This document shows, one piece after another, positions 45,367 to 54,567 of a stretch of 64,000 nucleotides of DNA; within the stretch, counting starts at the first letter, position 1; each line of letters begins with the position of its first letter. Made by a program: the position numbers and the translations under genes. A model generated the notes under the pieces. That model was not told the origin of the DNA. It saw only the letters and a program-made list of their open reading frames with translations, and searched no databases. Origin of the DNA: Myxococcales bacterium (lineage in GTDB: Bacteria; Myxococcota; Myxococcia; Myxococcales; Myxococcaceae); NCBI GenBank assembly GCA_020846875.1, contig JADLDB010000109.1, positions 39,806 to 103,805 of the forward strand. Direction: 5' to 3'.

Positions 45367-48300
45367 TGAGCTTCGGGCGGAAGAGCTTCGCGCTGGTGCT
45401 GTGCGCCCTCGCCGGTGCCCAGGTGGCCTCTGCCCAGGGCGCCCCCCCGAAGAAGGCTCCGGCCCCGGCCGGCAAGAAGGAAGCCAAGAAGGACGCCGGC
45501 ACTCCCGACGCCGGGGTCGCCTCCGCCCCCATCATCCCCTCCATGCCCGACGGCGGCATCACCGGCGGCTCCGGCGAGAAGGCCGACGTGGGCCCCGCCG
45601 CCGCCCCCAAGACGCGCTACTTCGAAGGCATGGGCGCGGGCCGCCCGGCCAACGAGCAGGCGCTGCTGGAGGAGATCTCCAAAGCCATCGAGTCCTACGA
45701 GGAGGACTCCAAAGAGTTCCGCCGCGAAGTGCAGCTCCTCGTCGAGAAGAAGTACGAGGAGAAGCGGAACACCCTGGCCAACAGCTACGAGAAGGCGATT
45801 CGAGATCTCGAGGTGCTGGAGCGCCGCGAGCGGCTCGACGCCATCGCCGCCTTCGAGGAGTTCCTCCAGCGCTACCCCAACGATCCCCGCTACACGCCCG
45901 ACGTGATGTTCCGCCTGGCGGAGCTCTATTACGAGCGGACGTCCGACGAGCACGCGCTGGCGATGCGCGAGTACGAAGAGACGCTCAAGAAGCTCGATCC
46001 AGAGAAGAACCCCACCCCGCCCCCCGAGCCGAAGGTGGACTTCTCGAAGTCCATCGCCCTCTACGAGCGGCTGATCCGCGACTTCCCCAACTACAAGCTG
46101 AACGACGCCTCCTACTACCTCCTGGGCTACTGCCAGGAGAAGCAGGAGGACTTCGCCAAGGCCCGCGGCGCCTATGAGCTGCTCATCGCGAAATACCCCA
46201 AGTCGAAGTTCACCACCGAGGCGTGGGTGCGCATCGGCGAATACTACTTCGACGCCTTCGACGAGCCCGACGCGCTGGCCAGGGCCGCCGACGCCTACGA
46301 GCACGCCATCGCCGACACCAAGCACCCCCTCTACGACAAGGCGCTCTACAAGCTGGGGTGGGTGTATTACCGCATGGACCGCTTCGACGACGCGGTCGCC
46401 CGCTTCATCGCGCTGATCGACTTCTACGAGGCCGAGGCCAAGCGCAAGGGTGAGGAAGTGGTGGGCGGCGACCTGCGCAACGAGGCGCTGCAGTACACGG
46501 CGATCAGCTTCGTGGACGAGAAGTGGGGCAGCCTGGCCAAGGCCCAGGAGACCTTCGGCAAGCTGGGCGGCCGCCGCTACGAGGCGGAAATCTACCGCCG
46601 CATGGGCGACGTGTACTTCGATCAAACCAAGCACCCCGACGCGATCGAGGCCTACCGGCTCACCCTGCAGAAGGATCCCCTCAACAAGGACGCGCCGCAG
46701 ATCCAGCAGCGGATCGTCCAGGCCTACGAGCGCGACCGCCGGCTGGAAGAGGCCTTCGCCGAGTCGTCCAAGCTGTCCAACATGTTCGTACCCGGCACGC
46801 CGTGGTACGAGAAGTGGAAGCGCGATCCCGACATCGTGGTGGCCGCGCAGGAGCTGGCCGAGAAGAGCCTGTACTCGACGGCCGTGTACCACCACCAGCA
46901 GGCGCTCGTGTACAAGCAGGAAGGCAAGTTCGATCAGGCGAAGTCAGCCTTCGAGACGGCCGCCAAGGCGTACCTGAGCTACCTGCAGCGCTTCCCGCGC
47001 TCGAAGAGCGCCTACGAGATGGAGTTCTACCTGGCCGAGTGCCAGTACAACTCCTTCCAGTTCGCCGAGGCCGCCAGGCACTACGCCGCGGTGCGCGACT
47101 CCAGCCAGGACAACCGCTACCTCGCCGACGCCGCCTACGCCGCGGTGCTGGCCAACCAGAAGCAGCTCGAGCAGGAGTGGAAGAGCGGCACCGCGAAGCA
47201 ATACCCGGTGCTCAAGTCCACCGATCGACCCGAAGGCGAGAAGGTCGTCCCCATCGAGCTGACCGCCACCGAGAAGGCCCTCGTCGACGCGTCCGACAAG
47301 TACCTGGCCAAGGTGAAGGCGGGCGACGAGAAGTCCCCGGGCATCGCCTACAAGGCCGCCGAGCTCTTCTACACCCACAACCAGTTCGACGAGGCGCGGG
47401 CCCGCTTCGAGAAGATCATCGCCAACTACTGCACCAGCGAGGTCGCGCAGTACGCCATCAACCTCTCCGTCGAGACGTACCTCATCGACAAGAACTGGTC
47501 GAAGGTCGAAGAGGTGGCCGCGCTGATGACGAAGAACCAGTGCGTCGATCCCAAGTCGGAGCTGGCGAAGAACCTCACCAAGTTCAAACTGGGCGGCCGC
47601 TTCAAGTTCGCCGAGGAGCTGATGGCGAAGGGCCAGTACGACGAGGCGGCGAAGAAGTACCTCGAGCTGGTCGCCGAGGAGCCCAGACACGAGTTCGCCG
47701 ACAAGGCGCTCAACAACGCCGCCGTCTGCTACGAGAACGTGCAGCGCTTCGACTCGGCCTTGAAGATCTACGAGCGGATCTTCAGCGAGTACCCGCAGTC
47801 CAAGCTGGCTGACTCCGCGCTCTTCCGCGTGGCCGTCAACGCCGAGAAGTCCTACGACTTCGACAAGGCGATCGAGAAGTACCAGAAGCTGGTGAAGGAC
47901 TACCCCCAGGCGAAGGATCGGCAGAACGCGCTCTTCAACACCGCCCGCCTGCTGGAGGGCCTGCAGCGCTACTCGGAGTCGGCCCAGGCCTACCTGCGCT
48001 ACGCCGACCTCTTCCCGCAGGCGGACGAGGCCCCGAAGAACCAGTTCCGCGCCGCGCTCATCTACGAGAAGATGAACGATCCGACCAAGGAGATCGGCGC
48101 CCTGCGGGAGTTCGTCCAGAAGTTCTCGGGCAAGCCCGCCCAGGCCGAGCTGGTGATCGACGCCAAGAAGCGCATCGGCGACGCGTACAAGAAGCTCAAG
48201 AAGGAGACCGAGGCGAAGAAGGCCTTCAAGGACGCGGCCGACGACTTCGATCGCCGGGGCCTCAAGCCCGACACCTCGCCCATCGCCGCCGACGCCGCCG

Positions 48301-48866
48301 CCTACAGCCGCTTCGAGCTGGCCGAGTACGTCTTCGCCGACTTCGACAAGCTGAAGATCGGCGGCACCGGGAAGAACCTGGCCAACTCCTTCACCAAGAA
48401 GAAGGAGTCGGTGAAGAAGGTGAACGCCGCCTATGACGAGGTGGTCAAGTACAAGCGCGTGGAGTGGATCCTCGCGGCCTTCTACCGCAAGGGCTACACG
48501 CTGGAGCGCTTCGCCCAGACCATCCTCGAGACGCCCGTGCCGCCCGAGATCAAGCGCCTGGGCGAAGAGGCCGTCATCACCTACCAGGATCAGCTGGCCG
48601 CGCAGACGGTGGCGCTGGAAGACAAGGCGGTAGAAACGTACGCCGCCGCCTGGGGCGAGGCGAAGAAGTACCGCGTGTCCAACGAGTGGACCAAGAAGAC
48701 GCTCGAGTCCTTGAACCGCTTCCGGCCCAAGGAGTACCCGATGCTCAAGGATCCACGCTCGGCGCTGGCCAGCGATCTCACGTACCCGGACGGCGCGATC
48801 AACTCCATCACCGGCAACGAGAAGGCCACCCAGGCCCCGCAGAAGCTGGGAGGCGAGGACAAGTGA
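45366..48866 (+). CDS. gltD: Gliding motility TPR protein, GltD (AgmU)-like
   Basis: 1166 aa from ATG 45366 (a GTG at 45363 is also in frame). A signal peptide (SFALVLCALAGAQVASAQG) is followed by an Ala/Pro/Lys linker and more than ten TPR units across the rest of the protein (RFPRSKSAYEMEFYLAECQY, FADKALNNAAVCYENVQRFD, LARFIALIDFYEAE-type pairs). Size, periplasmic signal, dense TPRs and place right before a gltE-like lipoprotein gene fit M. xanthus AgmU/GltD (about 1.2 kaa), which decorates the helical motor in the periplasm. The last codon overlaps the gltE start (GTGA). The name rests on this similarity and gene order, so it is probable rather than proven. Confidence 0.82.
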   Translation: MSFGRKSFALVLCALAGAQVASAQGAPPKKAPAPAGKKEAKKDAGTPDAGVASAPIIPSMPDGGITGGSGEKADVGPAAAPKTRYFEGMGAGRPANEQALLEEISKAIESYEEDSKEFRREVQLLVEKKYEEKRNTLANSYEKAIRDLEVLERRERLDAIAAFEEFLQRYPNDPRYTPDVMFRLAELYYERTSDEHALAMREYEETLKKLDPEKNPTPPPEPKVDFSKSIALYERLIRDFPNYKLNDASYYLLGYCQEKQEDFAKARGAYELLIAKYPKSKFTTEAWVRIGEYYFDAFDEPDALARAADAYEHAIADTKHPLYDKALYKLGWVYYRMDRFDDAVARFIALIDFYEAEAKRKGEEVVGGDLRNEALQYTAISFVDEKWGSLAKAQETFGKLGGRRYEAEIYRRMGDVYFDQTKHPDAIEAYRLTLQKDPLNKDAPQIQQRIVQAYERDRRLEEAFAESSKLSNMFVPGTPWYEKWKRDPDIVVAAQELAEKSLYSTAVYHHQQALVYKQEGKFDQAKSAFETAAKAYLSYLQRFPRSKSAYEMEFYLAECQYNSFQFAEAARHYAAVRDSSQDNRYLADAAYAAVLANQKQLEQEWKSGTAKQYPVLKSTDRPEGEKVVPIELTATEKALVDASDKYLAKVKAGDEKSPGIAYKAAELFYTHNQFDEARARFEKIIANYCTSEVAQYAINLSVETYLIDKNWSKVEEVAALMTKNQCVDPKSELAKNLTKFKLGGRFKFAEELMAKGQYDEAAKKYLELVAEEPRHEFADKALNNAAVCYENVQRFDSALKIYERIFSEYPQSKLADSALFRVAVNAEKSYDFDKAIEKYQKLVKDYPQAKDRQNALFNTARLLEGLQRYSESAQAYLRYADLFPQADEAPKNQFRAALIYEKMNDPTKEIGALREFVQKFSGKPAQAELVIDAKKRIGDAYKKLKKETEAKKAFKDAADDFDRRGLKPDTSPIAADAAAYSRFELAEYVFADFDKLKIGGTGKNLANSFTKKKESVKKVNAAYDEVVKYKRVEWILAAFYRKGYTLERFAQTILETPVPPEIKRLGEEAVITYQDQLAAQTVALEDKAVETYAAAWGEAKKYRVSNEWTKKTLESLNRFRPKEYPMLKDPRSALASDLTYPDGAINSITGNEKATQAPQKLGGEDK

Positions 48867-50617
48867 CGACCCGCCGCTTGAGCCTCGCCGCGGTGCTCGC
48901 CTTCCTCGGCGCCTGCGCCACCACCCCGGAGACGAAGCCGGAAGAGCAGGCGCCCGCCCCCGCCGCCGAGACGCCCGAGGTGCCGTACGAGGCGAAGCCG
49001 GCTCCCACCCCGGCGCCGGCTGCCGAAGCCCCCCAGCCCGCCGCGGGAGGCGTCGCGCCCGCCGAGGCCGCTCCCGTCGCCGCTGCCGGCTTCGATCCCG
49101 TCTCCCAAGAGCGCTTCAAGGCCGCCGTCGCGCTGCAGACCAAGGGCGATCTGGCCGGCGCCGAGGCCGTCTACCGGGAAGTCATCGGCCGCAACGACAA
49201 GGCCGCCTACGCGTGGACCAACCTGGGCCTCCTCGAGGAGCGCCGCGGCAACCTGGGCGACGCCGAGTCCAACTACCGCAAAGCGCTGGAGCTCGATCCC
49301 ACCCAGGACTCCGCGTGGGACTACCTGACGCGCCTGTCCTGCCGTCGCAACCGCTGCGCCGACATGGAGAACGAGCTGCGGGCCGCCATCCAGAAGAACC
49401 CGGCCGCGATCGGCCCCCGCAACGCGCTCGTCTTCACCCTCCTGCTGCAGAACAAGCTGCCCGCCGCCGAGAGCGAAGCCAAGAAGGTCCTGAAGGCCGA
49501 GGAGCGCGACACCCGCGCCATGCAGTTGCTCGCCCAGGTGTATTTCCGCCAGCAGAAGTACGAACTCGCCCGCCTGGTGCTGGAGAACGCCCGCACCATC
49601 GACGCCAACGACGCCCTCACCCACAACGCGATGGGCCTGGTGTCGCTCAAGCTGAAGAACCGCACCCAGGCGGTGGAGTCCTTCCGCCAGGCCGCGCTGC
49701 TCAAGCCCGACTACGCCGAGGCCCGCAACAACTACGGGATGATGCTCAATGAGGCCAACGACTACGAGTCCGCCGCGAGGGAGCTCGAGGCCGCCGTCTC
49801 CGCCGCGCCGGACTTCCTTCCCGCGCACCTGAACCTGGGCAACGCGTACCGGGGCCTGCAGCAGGTGGACAAGGCGCTCGCCGAGTACCAGCGGGTGGTG
49901 AAGGACCGCCCGGACCTCACCGACACCTACTTCAACATCGCCCTCACCTACCTCGACCTCGACGTGCCCAACGTCGACACCATCGAGCGCTTCAAGCAGG
50001 CCATCTCGTACTTCAACCAGTACACGGCCAAGGGCGGCAAGGACGAGCGCGTCGAGCAGTACCTCAAGGACGCCAACAAGGGCATCGAGAAGGAAGAGCG
50101 CCGCAAGGAGCGCGAGAAGAAGGATCAGCTCAAGAAGGCCGAGGCCGCGAAGAAGGCCGAGGAAGACGCCAAGCGCCAGGCCGAAGAGGACGCGAAGGCG
50201 AAGGCAGAAGCCGACGCGAAGGCGAAGGCCGACGCCGAGGCGAAGCTGAAGGCCGACGCGGAAGCCCAGGCCAAGGCCGAGGCCGACGCCGCGAAGAAGA
50301 AGGCCACCGAAGACGCCGCCGCCGCGAAGAAGGCCGAAGCCGACGCCAAGAAGCAGGCCGCCGCCGACGCCAAGGCCTCGGCCGCCGAGAAGAAGCGCCT
50401 CGCCGCCGAGGAAGCCAAGGCCAAGAAGGCCGCCGCCGCGGAAGCCAAGCGCCTCGCCGCCGAGGAAGCCAAGGCCAAGAAGGCCGCCGACGCCGCGGCG
50501 AAGAAGGCCGCCGAGGCCGCCGCGAAGAAGACGCCCGCCTCCAAGCTGGGCGATGACGAGGCCGCCCCTGCCCCTCCCCCGCCCGGCGGCGGTAAGCTGG
50601 GCGAAGACGACAAGTGA
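48863..50617 (+). CDS. gltE: Gliding motility TPR lipoprotein, GltE (AglT)-like
   Basis: 584 aa from GTG 48863, overlapping the gltD stop as GTGA. The signal peptide ends in LAFLGAC (lipobox). TPR repeats fill about residues 65-370 (KAAYAWTNLGLLEERRGNLG, LARLVLENARTIDANDALTH, PDFLPAHLNLGNAYRGLQQV). The last 200 residues are extremely rich in Lys, Ala, Glu and Asp (AEADAKAKADAEAKLKADAE), a TolA-like rigid helix that could cross the periplasm. In M. xanthus GltE (AglT) is the TPR lipoprotein following GltD, which fits. The tail is a low-complexity sequence, so its length may vary. Confidence 0.85.
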   Translation: MTTRRLSLAAVLAFLGACATTPETKPEEQAPAPAAETPEVPYEAKPAPTPAPAAEAPQPAAGGVAPAEAAPVAAAGFDPVSQERFKAAVALQTKGDLAGAEAVYREVIGRNDKAAYAWTNLGLLEERRGNLGDAESNYRKALELDPTQDSAWDYLTRLSCRRNRCADMENELRAAIQKNPAAIGPRNALVFTLLLQNKLPAAESEAKKVLKAEERDTRAMQLLAQVYFRQQKYELARLVLENARTIDANDALTHNAMGLVSLKLKNRTQAVESFRQAALLKPDYAEARNNYGMMLNEANDYESAARELEAAVSAAPDFLPAHLNLGNAYRGLQQVDKALAEYQRVVKDRPDLTDTYFNIALTYLDLDVPNVDTIERFKQAISYFNQYTAKGGKDERVEQYLKDANKGIEKEERRKEREKKDQLKKAEAAKKAEEDAKRQAEEDAKAKAEADAKAKADAEAKLKADAEAQAKAEADAAKKKATEDAAAAKKAEADAKKQAAADAKASAAEKKRLAAEEAKAKKAAAAEAKRLAAEEAKAKKAADAAAKKAAEAAAKKTPASKLGDDEAAPAPPPPGGGKLGEDDK

Positions 50618-50624
50618 GGCCCTG

Positions 50625-50885
50625 ATGCGCTGGTTGATCCCCTTCGCCTGCCTGTTCACCTCCGGCCTCGCCCTGGCCCAGGAGGCCGCCGCCCCCGCCC
50701 CCGCCGCCGGCGGCGCGAAGAAGAAGAAGGTGATCCGCCTCGACGCGATCACCGTCGAAGGCCGCATCCAGAAGCCGCAGGCCTTCTACATCCTCCAGCG
50801 CTCCACCTTGAACTTCGACGAGCTCAACCGCGAGGAGTCCTTCATCCCCAAGGTGGAGAAGAGCGTGGAGAAGGACTCGTTCTGA
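50625..50885 (+). CDS. gltF: Small secreted protein in the Glt cluster, GltF-like
   Basis: 86 aa from ATG 50625, 7 bases after gltE. A signal peptide (RWLIPFACLFTSGLALAQE) is followed by an Ala/Pro linker, KKKKVIRLDAITVEGRIQKP and QAFYILQRSTLNFDELNREE. The motif IEGRIQKPQAFYILQRS is typical of short motility proteins between gltE and gltG in myxobacteria. By its place it should be GltF, a periplasmic or membrane component of the gliding complex, but the gene is short and the name rests on synteny. A 102-base gap follows before gltG. Confidence 0.72.
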   Translation: MRWLIPFACLFTSGLALAQEAAAPAPAAGGAKKKKVIRLDAITVEGRIQKPQAFYILQRSTLNFDELNREESFIPKVEKSVEKDSF

Positions 50886-50987
50886 TCCAGATCCTTGAGG
50901 GTCCCCCCAAAGGGCGCTAAAGCTGCGGCATTCTTTCGTTTCCGGCCCGGGAACTCCCCACCTGGCCGGTTGTCTTGAAGAGCCACC

Positions 50988-52319
50988 ATGGCACCTCCTC
51001 CGGTTTCGTCGTCCGCCAAGCACCTGCGCGTCGCGTTGATCCAGGGCGCGAAGATCACCGAGGACCGGACGCTCAAGCGCCGCGTGTCGGTGTCGGTCGG
51101 GCAGAACGCCACCAACACCATCGTGGTGCCGGTGTCGAACCTGCCGTCGTCCTTCACCCTCTTCGAGCTGGTCAACAACCAGTACTCGTTGATCTTCACC
51201 GCGCAGATGGAGGGGAAGGTCTCCATCAACGGGGCGGATCTCACGCTGCAGCAGGCGCGGGAACAGGGCCTCGCCAAGCCGCGCCGTGACGGCTTCGCGC
51301 TGCCGTTGAACGACGGGGCCAAGGGCCGCGTGTCGCTGGGTGAGGTGTCGCTGCTCTTCCAGTTCGTCACCCCGCCGCCCGAGCCGCCGCGCGCCGAATT
51401 GCCCGCCAACGTGCGCGGCAACGTGCTGTCGCAGATCGACCAGTTCTTCTTCATCGTCCTGGCGGTGTCGCTGGCGGTGCACTTCTCAGGCGCCACCTTC
51501 ATCGCCTGCCAGCCGATGCCCGAGGAGCGCGAGCTGTCGCTGGAGGAGCTGCCCGACCGCTTCGTCAAGGCGATGATGCCCGTCGAGGTGAAGCCCCCGC
51601 CCACCCAGGTGGCAGAGGGCCCCAAGAAGGACGACAAGAAGGACGACGAGCCCAAGGCGGACAAGGAAGCCGACAAGCCGGCCACCAGCGCCGCCGCCAA
51701 GAAGGCCGCGCTGGAGCAGAGGGTGGCGCGGTCCGGCCTGCTCAAGGTGATCGGCTCCGCGTCGGGCGGTGGCGGCGCCTTCGAGGACGTGCTGGGGGGC
51801 TCTTCGGGCGTGGGCGACGTGGCCAACGCGCTGTCGGGCGCGAGCGGCGTGGGCGTGGCCACCTCCGAGGCGCTGGCTGCCGGCGGCCCCAAGGGCGGCA
51901 CGTCGGGGTCGGCGGCGGGGATCGGCGATCTCGGCACCGCCGGTGGCGGCAACGTCAACTTGGGCGAGAAGGCCGCGGCCACCGTGCGCGGCGGCGTGCA
52001 GATGCAGGCGCCCGAGGTGGAGTCCAAGGCCGTCGATCGCGAGAAGCTGGCCGGCTTCGTCCGCGCCCGCAAGTCCGCCATCCAGGCCTGCTACGAGCGT
52101 GAGCTGAAGCGCAACCCGTCCTTGAAGGGCCGCGTGGTGGTGCGCTTCACCATCACCACCCAGGGCAGCACCTCGGAGATTGAGATCGAGGAGAACACCC
52201 TGGGCAACGACGCGGTGGCGTCCTGCATCCGCACCGTCATCCGCGGCTGGCGCTTCCCCTTCAAGCCGGACGACGACGTGCCGGTGGCCTACCCCTTCGT
52301 CTTCGCCCCGGCCTCGTAA
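50988..52319 (+). CDS. gltG: Gliding motility protein, GltG (PglI)-like, FHA-type N-terminus and TonB-like C-terminus
   Basis: 443 aa. Residues 10-130 form a beta-rich FHA-like domain (SVGQNATNTIVVPVSNLPSS, VSINGADLTLQQAREQG) in the cytoplasm. One membrane helix lies at about 151-173 (DQFFFIVLAVSLAVHFSGAT). The periplasmic part has an acidic/Lys linker, a Gly-rich segment and the TonB-like C-terminal domain (residues 347-443; CYERELKRNPSLKGRVVVRF, ASCIRTVIRGWRFPF). This is the architecture of GltG (PglI), which links the cytoplasm to periplasmic parts of the machinery and is driven by the AglRQS motor. aglRQS, gltH, gltI and gltJ are not in this window. Confidence 0.85.
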   Translation: MAPPPVSSSAKHLRVALIQGAKITEDRTLKRRVSVSVGQNATNTIVVPVSNLPSSFTLFELVNNQYSLIFTAQMEGKVSINGADLTLQQAREQGLAKPRRDGFALPLNDGAKGRVSLGEVSLLFQFVTPPPEPPRAELPANVRGNVLSQIDQFFFIVLAVSLAVHFSGATFIACQPMPEERELSLEELPDRFVKAMMPVEVKPPPTQVAEGPKKDDKKDDEPKADKEADKPATSAAAKKAALEQRVARSGLLKVIGSASGGGGAFEDVLGGSSGVGDVANALSGASGVGVATSEALAAGGPKGGTSGSAAGIGDLGTAGGGNVNLGEKAAATVRGGVQMQAPEVESKAVDREKLAGFVRARKSAIQACYERELKRNPSLKGRVVVRFTITTQGSTSEIEIEENTLGNDAVASCIRTVIRGWRFPFKPDDDVPVAYPFVFAPAS

Positions 52320-52392
52320 GGGCTGCAGGGGCCTCTCTGCAGTCCAGGTTCTCGGAGGACGCGCCGGGCCGTGCGACAATGGCCGGCAGTCC

Positions 52393-53349
52393 ATGCGCCC
52401 CCGTCGCCTCGACGAGCTCAAGGAGCTGGTGGCCTCGCCCGACTTCAGGTCGTGGTGGGAAGACCTGGTCCTTGCCCGCGTGGCCCTGGCCGAGACCGAG
52501 GCCCAGCGGGAAGAGGCGCTGTCGTCGCTGACGGCGATGGAGTTCCGCGCCGAGCTCTCCCAGAAGCACGCCATCGACACGCTGTACCGCGCCGGCGAGA
52601 GCGAGGATCAGGCCGCGCACCTGCTGGCCGAGGCCGAGACCCTGGAGAACCGCAGCTTCCCCGGAGTGGCCGCCTTCGAGGAGCAGCGCTACCGCGTGTC
52701 CGAGCTCTGGTACCGCCTGGGCGCCCTGGAGACGCAGCTGGAGCACGCGAAGGAGACGAAGCAGAGCGCCGCGCAGATCCTCACCCTGGAGCGGCAGCGG
52801 CAGTCCGCCGCGGACGAGTACGAGAAGGAGACGGCCCGGAAGAATCGCCTCTGGGACGAGGTCGAGCGGCTGTGGGCGAAGAGCGCGGAGGTGTCGCTGT
52901 TGCGCTCGGAGCAGCAGCTGCAGGCCCGCAAGGTGCGCCGGGAAGCCGAGAGCCTGTTCGCCCTGGCCGAGGAGCGGAAGAAGCGCGCCCTGGGGTTGCG
53001 CACCGGCAGCGAGGCGGCGGCCGCCGCCGTGGAGGCCGCCCGGGCGAGGCTGGAGGCCGCCAGGAGCGCCGCGACGGAGCGCTTCGGCGCCCTGGCCGGC
53101 ACCGACTTCCTCTTCTTCCGTCATCCCCAGGATTCCCGCCACGCCTACGCCGTGGCCCTGGTGGAGGACACCGAGCACTACAACGTCGAGGTGCGGCCCC
53201 TGGCCCTCTACTCGGTGGAGCACCGCCGGGGCGTGGCCTTCCTCGAGCCCGCCCGCGCCCAGGCCCCCGGCGCAGAAGAGGGCGATCACCGCTTCGAGCA
53301 GTACTTCCTGCACGGCCGCAAGGGCGAGCCGCGCCGCACCCCGGTCTGA
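52393..53349 (+). CDS. Cytoplasmic coiled-coil protein, unknown function
   Basis: 318 aa, without signal peptide or membrane helix. Nearly the whole protein is predicted coiled coil (VALAETEAQREEALSSLTAM, LETQLEHAKETKQSAAQILT, RKVRREAESLFALAEERKKR), ending in a compact domain (FRHPQDSRHAYAVALVEDTE, YSVEHRRGVAFLEPA). The ATG at 52393 follows gltG by 73 bases; no strong ribosome binding site. The gene is not similar to gltH, which is a predicted outer-membrane barrel. It is followed after 11 bases by a cNMP-binding gene, so the two may act together, for example as a signal input to the motility cluster. This last point is inference. Confidence 0.8.
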   Translation: MRPRRLDELKELVASPDFRSWWEDLVLARVALAETEAQREEALSSLTAMEFRAELSQKHAIDTLYRAGESEDQAAHLLAEAETLENRSFPGVAAFEEQRYRVSELWYRLGALETQLEHAKETKQSAAQILTLERQRQSAADEYEKETARKNRLWDEVERLWAKSAEVSLLRSEQQLQARKVRREAESLFALAEERKKRALGLRTGSEAAAAAVEAARARLEAARSAATERFGALAGTDFLFFRHPQDSRHAYAVALVEDTEHYNVEVRPLALYSVEHRRGVAFLEPARAQAPGAEEGDHRFEQYFLHGRKGEPRRTPV

Positions 53350-53360
53350 CGAGGACTCCC

Positions 53361-53807
53361 ATGGACAAGATCGCGCTGCTGTCCGGCTCGCCGCTCTTCG
53401 AGATGCTGTCCAACCAGGAGCTGGAGTACGTCGCCGAGCTCTCCCGCCCGCGCCTCTTCAAGGCCGGCGAGACGATCTTCGAGGAAGGCGAGCTGGGCGA
53501 CAGCATCTACGTCATCGCCTCTGGTGAGGTGGAGATCCTCCGCCGGGACGCGGCAGGCGCCCCCCACAGCCTGGCCGCGCTCGGGCCCCGCGAGTTCTTC
53601 GGAGAGATGAGCCTCATCGACAAGGAGTACCGCAGCGCCACCGTGCGCGCGAAGACGGACTGCGAGCTGCTTCACCTCACCGCGGAGAACCTCACCGCCT
53701 TCCGCAAGCAGCACCGCGACGGCTTCACCTTCGTGATCATCAACATCGCCCGCATGCTCTCGGCCCGGCTCCGCGAGGCCAACACCCGCTTGGCCGCCCG
53801 ATCCTGA
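53361..53807 (+). CDS. Cyclic nucleotide-binding domain protein
   Basis: 148 aa, a lone CAP-type cNMP-binding fold. The phosphate-binding cassette is LGPREFFGEMSLIDKEYRSATVRA, with GEM-L and the Arg in RSATVRA that contacts the cyclic phosphate in cAMP receptors. The N-terminus KIALLSGSPLFEMLSNQELEYV and AGETIFEEGELGDSIYVIASG are standard. No helix-turn-helix follows, so it is not a transcription factor by itself. It sits 11 bases after the coiled-coil gene and 50 bases before a strong promoter for the polysaccharide-export genes. It may sense cAMP or act as a scaffold. Confidence 0.9.
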   Translation: MDKIALLSGSPLFEMLSNQELEYVAELSRPRLFKAGETIFEEGELGDSIYVIASGEVEILRRDAAGAPHSLAALGPREFFGEMSLIDKEYRSATVRAKTDCELLHLTAENLTAFRKQHRDGFTFVIINIARMLSARLREANTRLAARS

Positions 53808-53857
53808 ATCGGCAAAACCCCGGGGGGAACCAAGGGGTTGAATCGGCCGCACGCTCA

Positions 53858-53886
53858 TTGACTTACATGCTCGGTCTCCATAGATT
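53858..53886 (+). promoter_or_regulatory. Sigma-70 type promoter before the polysaccharide-export genes
   Basis: TTGACT (53858-53863) and TAGATT (53881-53886) are separated by 17 bases, close to the sigma-70 consensus and unusual in this GC-rich window. Transcription would start near 53893, leaving a leader of about 24 bases with the ribosome binding site AGGGGG before ATG 53917. It separates the export operon from the Glt genes upstream. Confidence 0.75.
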
Positions 53887-53916
53887 CTCACGGCTTAGCT
53901 CCTTGTAGGGGGTCCC

Positions 53917-54459
53917 ATGTCGCCTCGACAGTTGGTGATGTCAGCCTTGGCGGTGGCCTCCGTGGCGATCGCGCAGGCGCCGACGCCGCCCGACGCGCCG
54001 GACGCTTCGAAGGTGCCTGATCCGGAGAAGGTGCGGATCAGTGCCGATTCGGTGACGAAGATGCGGTCGGCGTTGAAGGACGTGCTGACCAAACTGGAGG
54101 AGGCGCGCAACTCGAAGGACGTGGTGAAGCTGAACTGCGTCAACGAGAAGCTCACGCAGATCAAGGGTCTGCTGCGCATCTCCGAGACGAGCGACGTGCA
54201 GCTCCAGGAAGCCGTGGCCAAGCGGGAGACGGCCACCGCGGAGCACGAGTTCACCAAGGTGTCCATCGCGCGGGGGAAGGTCGATCAGCTGCGCGCGGAG
54301 GCGGAGGAGTGCATTGGCCAGTTGGCCTTCCGCACCGACGAGAACCAGGTCGTCGAGGTCGAGACGCCCGAGTACCTGCCCCCTGGCGACTTGACGGTCA
54401 TCCCTCCGTCCTTCCCAATCATCGACTCACGGCCGCCGCCAGCCAGTCCCACCATGTAG
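53917..54459 (+). CDS. Secreted hypothetical protein heading the export operon
   Basis: 180 aa. A signal peptide (LVMSALAVASVAIAQAP) is followed by an Asp/Pro-rich linker and a helical domain (RISADSVTKMRSALKDVLTK, DVVKLNCVNEKLTQIKGLLR, RGKVDQLRAEAEECIGQLAF) with two Cys, and then a Pro-rich C-terminus (EYLPPGDLTVIPPSFP). Two Cys spaced by about 75 residues could form a disulfide. No family is recognised. It lies directly after the promoter and before the barrel gene, so a role in assembly or regulation of polysaccharide export is possible but unproven. Confidence 0.83.
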   Translation: MSPRQLVMSALAVASVAIAQAPTPPDAPDASKVPDPEKVRISADSVTKMRSALKDVLTKLEEARNSKDVVKLNCVNEKLTQIKGLLRISETSDVQLQEAVAKRETATAEHEFTKVSIARGKVDQLRAEAEECIGQLAFRTDENQVVEVETPEYLPPGDLTVIPPSFPIIDSRPPPASPTM

Positions 54460-54567
54460 CGAATCCAATAGGGACTTGGCCGGACAGTCCTGTGTGCTAA
54501 GGCCCGCGAAAACGCGATGACTCGGGAGAGGGGAACAGGCGATGGTGGGGATCGCTCGGGGGGCGGG

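Noticed and set aside
52393..53349. Naming the coiled-coil gene after gltG as gltH
   Set aside because: GltH is a predicted outer-membrane barrel; this protein has no signal peptide and is coiled coil.
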